From the NCBI RefSeq assembly GCF_038502225.1, contig NC_091383.1, forward strand, positions 2,577,016 through 2,641,015: a stretch of DNA of 64,000 nucleotides, read 5' to 3'. The position numbers and the translations under genes are program-made. The stretch is from Cherax quadricarinatus (Eukaryota > Arthropoda > Malacostraca > Decapoda > Parastacidae). The notes below the pieces were generated by a model. The model saw only the letters and a program-made list of their open reading frames with translations. It was not told the DNA's origin and did not search any database. How positions within the stretch are numbered: position 1 is the stretch's first letter; every line of letters begins with the position of its first letter. This document shows positions 57,100 through 64,000 of the stretch, piece after piece.

Positions 57100-57440
57100 A
57101 ATAACAGTAATAGTAAAAATAATAATACAATATTATAATAGCAATAATAATAGTAATACTACATAATAATAGCAATAATAATAGTAATACCATATAATAA
57201 TAGCAATAATAATAGTAATACTACATAATAATAGCAATAATAATAGTAATACCATATAATAATAGCAATAATAATAGTAATACTACATAATAATAGCAAT
57301 AATAATAGTAATACTACATAATAATAGCAATAATAATAGTAATACTACATAATAATAGTAATACATAATATTAATAATATAATAATAGTTATAATAATAG
57401 TAACATAATAATAATAATAATAATAATAATAGTAGGTTGG
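57100..57440. repeat. ~31-bp AT-rich minisatellite within (AAT)n
   Basis: Units TAATAGCAATAATAATAGTA plus ATACTACATAA or ATACCATATAA, about eight copies. Confidence 0.92.
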
Positions 57441-57554
57441 TAGACAGCAACCGCCCAGGGAGGTACTACCGTCCTGCCAAGTGAGTGTAAAACGAAAGCC
57501 TGTAATTGTTTTACATGATGGTAGGATTGCTGGTGTCCCTTTTTTTCTGTCTCA

Positions 57555-57886
57555 TAAACATGCAAGATTTCAGGTACGTCTTGCTACTTCTACTTACACT
57601 TAGGTCACACTACACATGCATGTACAAGCACATATATGTATATATACACATCCCTCTGGGTTTTCTTCTATTTTCTTTCTAGTTCTTGTTGTTGTTTATT
57701 TCCTCTTATCTCCATGGGGAAGTGGAACAGAATTCTTCCTCCGTAAGCCATGCGTGTTGTAAGAGGCGACTAAAATGCCAGGAGCAAGGGGCTAGTAACC
57801 CCTTCTCCCGTATAAATTACTAAATTTAAAAAGAGAAACTTTCGTTTTTCTTTTTGGGCCACCCTGCCTTGGTGGGATACGGCCGG

Positions 57887-57905
<19 letters not shown>
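57555..57905 (+). mobile_element. RTE-type 3'-tail copy
   Basis: GTAAGAGGCGACTAAAATGC, CCCCTTCTCCCGTATAAATT and GCCACCCTGCCTTGGTGGGA, ending in a poly-A run then (AAT)n. Inverted relative to 55940-56290. Confidence 0.8.
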
Positions 57906-57948
<43 letters not shown>

Positions 57949-58204
57949 TAATACAGCGGAACCTTGGTTTTTGTATGCCATAGTTTGTGTGTAAAACTAT
58001 AGTTATTCTCTATAAAATGTATTTTTTGTTAATATTTTTGGGTGTCTGGAATGGATTAATTGAATTTACAGTAGACCGTTGTTTAACATGGTAGCCACGT
58101 TCCTGAAAATGCCGTGGTAGTTAAAACTGTGTTAGACAAACTGTAGAACTTATGGGAAAAATAGGGTTACGTTCCTGGGAGCCTCAAAAAGCCAAACAGC
58201 TTTT

Positions 58205-58375
58205 TTTTTAAAAACCAAACCATACCACGGGCGGGATTTGAACCCGGGGTCAGAGAGTCTCAAAACTCCAGACCATCACGTTAGTCTCTCTGACCGTGGG
58301 TTCAAATCCAGCATGTGGTATGGTTTGTTTGCAATCGTGTCATTACGATTTCGTGAGTAAGCTTTTTTTTAGACC
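58205..58375. mobile_element. Two facing tRNA-derived SINE pieces
   Basis: CCATACCACGGGCGGGATTT on the left is the inverse of GCATGTGGTATGG on the right. B boxes GGGTTCAAATCC occur in both orientations. Confidence 0.72.
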
Positions 58376-58475
58376 AACAGATCTTACAAAAAAAAAAGTT
58401 AATTGTACTTCATTGTCGTGATGTATTATTTTGTTTTTACTGCTTAAGACTACAAATGCAACAGAAATAATAGTA

Positions 58476-58677
58476 CAGTGGACCCTCGACTAACGATATT
58501 ATTTCATTTCAGACGTCTGTTCGGGTGCCATTGCCGACCGAATTTGTTCCCATAAGGAATATTGTGAAATAGATTAGTCCGTTTCAGACCCCCAAAAATT
58601 CATGTACAAAAGCACTTACAAAAATACACTTACATAACCGGTCGAGTTGCGAGCTGATCGTTAGTCGAGGGTCCACT
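58476..58677. mobile_element. Pogo-type MITE (202 bp)
   Basis: Ends CAGTGGACCCTCGACTAACG and inverted, TA on both sides, inside the second-layer element. Confidence 0.9.
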
Positions 58678-58819
58678 GTATTTCTTACCTTAAATTGTGG
58701 GTGCTGGTGTTTGTGGATGATTGTGGAGAGTGGAGGGTTATGTTGTGGCCCTACTGGGCTGAGGTGGATAGTAGAGGTTCTGGTACTCAAGTTGATGGTT
58801 GTACACGAGTGTTCATAAA

Positions 58820-59165
58820 CAAGTCAAGTCAGTACGTCAGTTAGTCAAGTCAGTAAGTCAAGTTAGTCAAGTTAGTAAGTCAGTCAAGTTAGTAAGTCAG
58901 TCAAGTCAGTAAGTCAAGTCAGTCAAGTTAGTAAGTCAGCCAGTCAGTAAGTCACTCAGTCAAGTAAATCAGTCAGTAAATCAGACAGTAAGTCAGTCAA
59001 GTAAATGAGTTAGTAAGCCAGTCAGTAAATCAGTCAAGTCAGTAAATCAGTCAAGTCAGTAAGTCAATCAATCAGTAAGTCAATCAGTCAGTAAGTCAAT
59101 CAATCAGTAAGTCAGTCAGTCAGTCAAGTAAGTGAGTAAACCAGTCAGTCAGTACTTCAGTCAGT
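58820..59165. repeat. (CAGT)/(CAAGT)-type array
   Basis: AGTCAAGTCAGTAAGTCAGT-type units, similar in composition to 39263-39655. Confidence 0.93.
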
Positions 59166-59437
59166 CATCACACAAACTCATAATTACTCACATTTACCTA
59201 GCAGAGGATGGTCGGCGACGTTCCAAATTTTTTCCCCTCCCGCAAACTGAACCGTGTAAAGTGAATTCTCCGAAGTGTTGTACAAAAATAGTGCGCAAGT
59301 CTTCAACATTGCTATAACCAAAACATACCAAACAAAACCATGTTAAATGACGGTCTACTGTACATTATTTCTTATGGGAAATACAGTGGACCCCCGCCTA
59401 ACGATCAGCTCCCAACTCGACCAATCATGTAAGTGTA

Positions 59438-61770
59438 CAGTGGACCCCCGCATAACGATGGCATCGCATAGCGATTTTTCCGCATAACGATTACTTTTAT
59501 CGCAAAATTTTTGCCCCGCATACCGATTAAAAACCCGCATACCGATTTTCGTCCGAGACGCGTCCAATGTGCCCTCAGCCAGCCTCACATGTGCCGCTCC
59601 GTCCCATTGTTTACCAGCCAGCCTCCGCGGTAACATCCAAGCATACACTCGGAATATTTCGTATTATTACAGTATTTTCGGTGCTGTTTCTGGAAAATAA
59701 GTGACCATGGGCCCCAAGAAAGCTTCTAGTGCCAACCCTACACCTCAAAGGGTAAGAATTACTATAGAGATGAAGAAAGAGATAATTGATAAGTATGAAA
59801 GTGGAGTGCGTATAGCCGACCTAGTCAAGCTGTACAAGAAACCCCAATCAACCATCGCTACTATTGTGGGCACCAGAAAGACAATCAAGGAAGCTGTTCT
59901 TGCCAAAGGTTCAACTGTGTTTTCGAAACAAAGATCGCAATTGATGGAAGATGTTGAGAGACTCTTATTGGTGTGGATAAATGAAAAACAGATAGCAGGA
60001 GATAGCGTCTCTCAAGCGATCATATGTGAAAAGGCTAGGAAGTTGCATGACGATTTAATTAAAAAAATGCCTGCAACTAGTGATGATGTGAGTGAATTTA
60101 AGGCCAGCAAAGGTTGGTTTGAGAGATTTAAGAAGCGTAGTGGCATCCATAGTGTGATAAGGCATGGTGAGGCTGCCAGTTCGGACCACAAAGCGGCTGA
60201 AAAATATGTGCAGGAATTCAAGGAGTACATAGAAACTGAAGGACTGAAACCTGAACAAGTGTTTAATTGTGATGAAACAGGCCTGTTCTGGAAGAAAATG
60301 CCAAGCAGGACCTACATTACTCAGGAGGAAAAGGCACTCCCAGGACATAAGCCTATGAAAGACAGGCTTACTTTGTTGATGTGTGCCAATGCTACTGGTG
60401 ATTGCAAAGTGAAGCCTTTATTAGTGTATCACTCTGAAACTCCCAGAGCGTTCAGGCAAAAGAATGTCCTCAAGGATAATTTGTGTGTGCTGTGGAGGGC
60501 AAACAGTAAGGCATGGGTCACTAGGGAATTTTTCTATAACTGGTTACACCATGCATTTGCCCCCAATGTGAAAAATTACCTAACTGAAAAGAAATTAGAA
60601 CTTAAGTGCCTCCTGGTGTTAGACAATGCCCCTGGTCATCCTACAGACGTGGCAGAGCGACTTTATGGGGACATGAGCTTCATTAAGGTGAAGTTTTTGC
60701 CTCCTAATACCACTCCTCTCCTGCAGCCCATGGACCAGCAGGTTATTTCCAACTTCAAGAAACTGTACACAAAAGCTCTGTTTGAAAGGTGCTTTGTAAT
60801 GACCTCAGAAACTCAACTGACTCTAAGAGAGTTTTGGAGAGATCACTTTAATATCCTCAATTGTGTAAACCTTATAGGTAAGGCTTGGGAGGAAGTGACA
60901 AAGAGGACCTTGAACTCTGCTTGGAAGAAACTGTGGCCAGAATGTGTAGACAAAAGGGATTTTGAAGGGTTTGAGGCTAACCCTGAGAATCCTGTGCCAG
61001 TTGAGGAATCCATTGTGGCATTGGGAAAGTCCTTGGGGTTGGAGGTTAGTGGGGAGGATGTGGAAGAGTTGGTGGAGGAGGACAATGAAGAACTAACCAC
61101 TGATGAGCTGCTAGATCAACTTCAACAGCAAGAGGCCACACCTGAGGAAATTGCTTCGGAGGAGGGGAGAGAGAAATTGAAGAAGTTGCCTACTTCAAAG
61201 ATTAAGGAAATCTGTGCAAAGTGGCTTGAAGTGCAAACCTTCATGGATGAAAATCACCCTCACACAGCTATTGCAAGCCGTGCTGGTGATTATTACACTG
61301 ACAATGTTGTGAAACACTTTAGGCAAGTCATAAAGGAACGAGAGGTACAGGCCACTATGGACAGATATCTTGTGCGAAAGAAGTCCAGTGACTCTGAAGC
61401 TGGCCCTAGTGGCATTAAAAGAAGAAGGGAAGTAACCCCAGAAAAGGACTTACTACCTCAAGTCCTAATGGAAGGGGATTCCCCTTCTAAACACTAACAC
61501 ACTCTCTCCCCTCCTCCCATCCCATCAATCATCACCAGATCTTCAATAAAAGTAAGTGTCATTTAATTGTGCATGCCTTTTTCAGTTTGTGTGTATTAAA
61601 ATTAACATTTCATGTGGTAAAAAAAATTTTTTTTGATACTTTTGGGCGTCTTGCACGGATTAATTTTATTTCCATTATTTCTTATGGGGAAAATTCATTC
61701 GCATAACGATTATTTCGCATAACGATGAGCCCTCTTGCACGGATTAAAATCGTTAACCGGGGGTCCACTG
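59438..61770 (+). mobile_element. Tigger-type DNA transposon, apparently complete
   Basis: 2333 bp between TA duplications (59436-59437 and 61771-61772). Termini are CAGTGGACCCCCGCATAACG and inverted CAGTGGACCCCCGGTTAACG. The subterminal motif GCATAACGAT recurs near both ends (59449, 59480 and, inverted or direct, 61690-61735) and may be the transposase binding site. It carries one intact transposase gene and AATAAA at 61546 shortly after the stop. Confidence 0.92.
59707..61497 (+). CDS. Tigger/pogo-family transposase (CENP-B-like HTH plus DDE)
   Basis: 596 residues, uninterrupted. ATG 59707 (ACCATGG context) is chosen as start; the in-frame upstream GTG is ignored. An N-terminal psq/CENP-B-type HTH lies at about residues 15-65 (M-K-K-E-I-I-D-K-Y-E-S-G-V, then L-Y-K-K-P-Q-S-T-I). 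A second CENP-B/Tc5 HTH is at about 70-140, with S-K-G-W-F-E-R-F-K-K-R-S-G. A DDE_1 catalytic domain follows, with D189 (N-C-D-E-T-G), D306 (V-L-D-N-A-P-G-H) and D343 (Q-P-M-D-Q), i.e. D..D36D. The C-terminus is acidic and then basic. The family does cut-and-paste transposition into TA. No stops or frameshifts are seen, so it may still be active and could mobilise the many related MITEs here. Confidence 0.95.
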   Translation: MGPKKASSANPTPQRVRITIEMKKEIIDKYESGVRIADLVKLYKKPQSTIATIVGTRKTIKEAVLAKGSTVFSKQRSQLMEDVERLLLVWINEKQIAGDSVSQAIICEKARKLHDDLIKKMPATSDDVSEFKASKGWFERFKKRSGIHSVIRHGEAASSDHKAAEKYVQEFKEYIETEGLKPEQVFNCDETGLFWKKMPSRTYITQEEKALPGHKPMKDRLTLLMCANATGDCKVKPLLVYHSETPRAFRQKNVLKDNLCVLWRANSKAWVTREFFYNWLHHAFAPNVKNYLTEKKLELKCLLVLDNAPGHPTDVAERLYGDMSFIKVKFLPPNTTPLLQPMDQQVISNFKKLYTKALFERCFVMTSETQLTLREFWRDHFNILNCVNLIGKAWEEVTKRTLNSAWKKLWPECVDKRDFEGFEANPENPVPVEESIVALGKSLGLEVSGEDVEELVEEDNEELTTDELLDQLQQQEATPEEIASEEGREKLKKLPTSKIKEICAKWLEVQTFMDENHPHTAIASRAGDYYTDNVVKHFRQVIKEREVQATMDRYLVRKKSSDSEAGPSGIKRRREVTPEKDLLPQVLMEGDSPSKH

Positions 61771-62059
61771 TATTTTTGTAAGTGCTTTTGTAGGTGTATT
61801 TTTGGGGGTCTGAAATGGACTAATCTAATTCACAATATTTATTATGGGAACAAATTCGGTTTATAACGGCACTCAAACAGACTTCTGGACTGAAATAATA
61901 TTGTTAGGCGGGGGTCCACTGTATTAACAAAAAGTACATTTTATAGAGAATAACTATAGTTTTGCATACAAACTAGGGCATACAAAAACCGAGATTCTGT
62001 TGTAGTAATAATATAATCTAAACTATCTTATTTGGGGACCTCTGCAAAGATAGTGATTG

Positions 62060-62150
62060 TGTGAATGATGGTGAGAGTGTTTCTTTCTTTTCTGAGTCAC
62101 CCTGCCTCAGTGGGAGACGACTGAAGTGTTGAAAAGAAAAAGGTATGATA
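62060..62150 (+). mobile_element. RTE-type tail fragment
   Basis: GAGTCACCCTGCCTCAGTGG followed by an AT-rich TAATAATAA end; another copy is at 62975-63110 (GGTCACCCTGCCTCAGTGGG). Confidence 0.7.
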
Positions 62151-62269
62151 GTAATAATAATGACAGTTGATTCAGAGATTCAGAGGAGAAGTTGCAAAGG
62201 TTGGTGGAGGAATTTGAAAGGTGTGTAACAGATGGAAAAAAAAAGTGAACATACGAAAGCGCAAGGTAT

Positions 62270-62440
62270 ACCTGGAGTATACCCAGAGAAGGTTCGGGGA
62301 ATCAATGCCCCTGCGGTGTGGTTCGAAACCGGGCTTCGTGGTGGATCAGGGTCTGATCGACCTGGTGTTACTGTTGGCAGCACGTAAATCGACGTATGAA
62401 CCACAGCACAGCTGATTAGGTACTGACTTTAGGTGCCTGT
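62270..62440 (+). mobile_element. Interspersed repeat fragment
   Basis: TACCTGGAGTATACCCAGAG, ATCAGGGTCTGATCGACCTG and ATGAACCACAGCACAGCTGA match the family at 35890-36060 and 39011-39210. Confidence 0.7.
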
Positions 62441-63432
62441 CCAGGTGATGAGAGTAACAAATAGAGTAGGCAATGAATGATTGGATAATAAGCTGGAGGG
62501 AGGGAGGGAGGGAGGAAGAGAAGAGCATAAATCTGGGCTGGAAAGAGGGGTAGGGGTCACCTCAAGAAGGGATCAAGTGATGGGTTAAAGAGGCTTTGAG
62601 TATTATGGGCTTGGGCATCCAGCGGGCTCGTGTGAGCATGTTACATCAGTGAGAAGACGTATGATTTTTAATGCTTGATCTGATGGAGAGTGAGCAAGAT
62701 GATACTTGTGAAGGATTCAGAGAACCAGTTAGCCAGACTTAGAGTCCTGGAAGTGGAAAGCACAGTGCAACGATCTTGCAGTGTAGAGGGGCATCTAGAC
62801 TGTAATGTCAACATATATTTGGCAAGACAGTGATTAAATGATGGCAAATGTACAGTGCTTAATTCAATGTACAGACCTGATTCAAGGAATTGGAGCACAG
62901 GTCCAATATCTCAGCAGCATCAAGGAACCTTCCTTGAGGGAAAGAGGATTTATAATGTTTTTATGACTTTATTTACAAGCTCATAGCTTGTAAATAAAGT
63001 TAGGGCACGCCTCTGGCAAGACAGTGATGGAGTGAGTGATGGTAAAAGTGTTTCTTCTTTTTTAGGTCACCCTGCCTCAGTGGGAAGCAGCCAGTGTGTT
63101 AACAGAAAAAAATAATGTATCTTACTTGGAGACTGCAGAGAGATGTGCAACACTGTGGTTGATCATGCAAGATGTTGCAGTGCCTGGATCATCCAGTGTG
63201 TCCTAGTATCATCTAGTGTGTCCTGGCTGTATCATCTAGTGTCTTCCTGTATCACAACCATCCAGCTAAAAGCAATACATACATTAGTATTATACACACA
63301 AAGAATACACCAAGTCTGTGTGGTGATAAACCACTACTGACACATAACTTACAACACTGAAAATTAAATCAACAGAACTGTCAACATATTGACGGCTTGC
63401 AATGACGACTTATGCTATACAAGAGGATAATA
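62441..63432. other. Intergenic sequence
   Basis: Contains a (GGGA)n patch at 62497-62515, a SINE-tail remnant at 62870-62940 (CATCAAGGAACCTTCCTTGA) and an RTE-tail copy. No gene or RNA is supported. Confidence 0.5.
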
Positions 63433-63635
63433 CAGTGGACCCCCGCATAACGATCACCTCCGAATGCGACCAATTATGTAAGTGTATTTATGTAAGTGCG
63501 TTTGTACGAGTATGTTTGGGGGTCTGAAATGGACTAATCTACTTCCCAATATTCCTTATGGGAACAAATTTGGTCAGTACTGGCACCTGAACATACTTCT
63601 GGAGTGAAAAAATATCGTTAACCGGGGGTTCACTG
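63433..63635. mobile_element. Pogo-type MITE (203 bp)
   Basis: CAGTGGACCCCCGCATAACG and inverted CAGTGAACCCCCGGTTAACG, TA on both sides. The left 20 bases are identical to the left end of the Tigger element. Confidence 0.92.
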
Positions 63636-63867
63636 TATACACAAAACAGATTACTGAAGTATACAAAAATAGGACATACAAAAATATACTCACGCAGTTA
63701 AAATCGAATACTGAACAGGATTAGAAGTGTATATTTCAATAACAGACTTCATAAAATATATACAGGAGGCCGTTTGTATGGCTGTAAGTTTCACGAGCCC
63801 AAACGATAAAAAAAAAAAAATCACAGTCATAAAAAAGTCTGATAACGTGATTAAACTATTATATATT

Positions 63868-64000
63868 AAGTGCAGCAGGAACCCCCATATCTGTGGATTG
63901 AGCATCCACAGTTTCAGTTATCCGCTGTTTGCTGTGGTCCAAAAATACCCTTAATTTTGCTTAATAACGGCCCCCGAGTGCAAAAGAAGTGATGGTGGAA
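63868..64000 (+). mobile_element. Left end of a possible Tigger-like element, cut by the window
   Basis: CAGGAACCCCCATATCTGTG and GTTATCCGCTGTTTGCTGTG resemble Tigger-type terminal sequence. The other end lies outside the window. Confidence 0.45.

Larger units (their letters stand above)
58069..59360. mobile_element. Second-layer TIR element
   Basis: CAGTAGACCGTTGTTTAACA on the left and the inverse CAGTAGACCGTCATTTAACA on the right, TA duplicated. The interior holds SINE pieces, a MITE and a CAGT-type array. Confidence 0.85.
59384..61921. mobile_element. Third TIR element (pogo MITE) split by Tigger
   Basis: CAGTGGACCCCCGCCTAACG on the left and inverted at 61921. The two halves (59384-59435 and 61773-61921) together make a ~203-bp MITE like the copies at 55213 and 63433. 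Confidence 0.88.
57954..62002. mobile_element. Outermost TIR element of a nested cluster
   Basis: The left arm CAGCGGAACCTTGGTTTTTG...ACTATAGTTATTCTCTATAA matches the right arm inverted (CAACAGAATCTCGGTTTTTG...) for about 85 bp. TA flanks both sides. Removing the two inserted elements (58069-59360 and 59384-61921) leaves a MITE of about 220 bp. Confidence 0.85.

Overview
This is a repeat-saturated stretch of an animal genome. It is most likely from an arthropod and probably a decapod crustacean. The inference rests on a Dpr-interacting-protein (DIP)-type immunoglobulin gene with GT-AG introns, a Topors gene, tRNA-derived SINEs, several non-LTR retrotransposon families, many pogo/Tigger-type MITEs and very long minisatellites. 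The species cannot be named from the sequence alone.

Layout. Positions 1-22664 (+ strand) hold the 3' two thirds of a DIP/lachesin-like cell-adhesion gene. Eight exons are visible (3727-22664). Each intron between them is phase 1, so every internal exon is phase-symmetric. The joined exons give 576 codons plus stop: the end of Ig1, Ig2, Ig3, a linker and a hydrophobic C-terminus that looks like a GPI signal. The 5' exons lie outside the window. By eye, about three quarters of this interval is tandem array (periods 32, 20/21, 32, about 46, 30, 52, 33, 39 and 31 bp). The upstream 32-bp array carries, in each unit, the gene's own 3' splice site plus its first codons. Ig2 contains an in-frame insert of about 195 residues that is itself built of repeats.

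Positions 22.7-34.6 kb are satellites and retroelements. A 12-bp satellite is split by a 2.4-kb non-coding LTR element with a 4-bp target duplication and a cluster of six TGACGTCA octamers. Next come a 39-bp satellite between two oppositely oriented LINE 3' ends, a reverse-transcriptase relic and a 24-27-bp satellite. Positions 34.6-50.9 kb hold fragments of several LINE families, tRNA-derived SINEs, MITEs, a piggyBac-like TTAA element, long perfect inverted repeats and minisatellites, with no convincing host gene.

Positions 51066-53927 (- strand) are an uninterrupted Topors gene (RING E3 ubiquitin/SUMO ligase, 953 aa). Positions 54.6-56.4 kb are a hAT element with a perfect 8-bp target duplication and at least two further layers of nested transposons. 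Positions 57.95-62.0 kb are a nest of TIR elements whose innermost member is a Tigger element (59438-61770) with an intact 596-residue transposase. The rest of the right end is MITEs and interspersed-repeat fragments.

The only apparently functional protein genes are the DIP-like gene (partial), Topors and the Tigger transposase. The many other long open frames are translations of tandem arrays.
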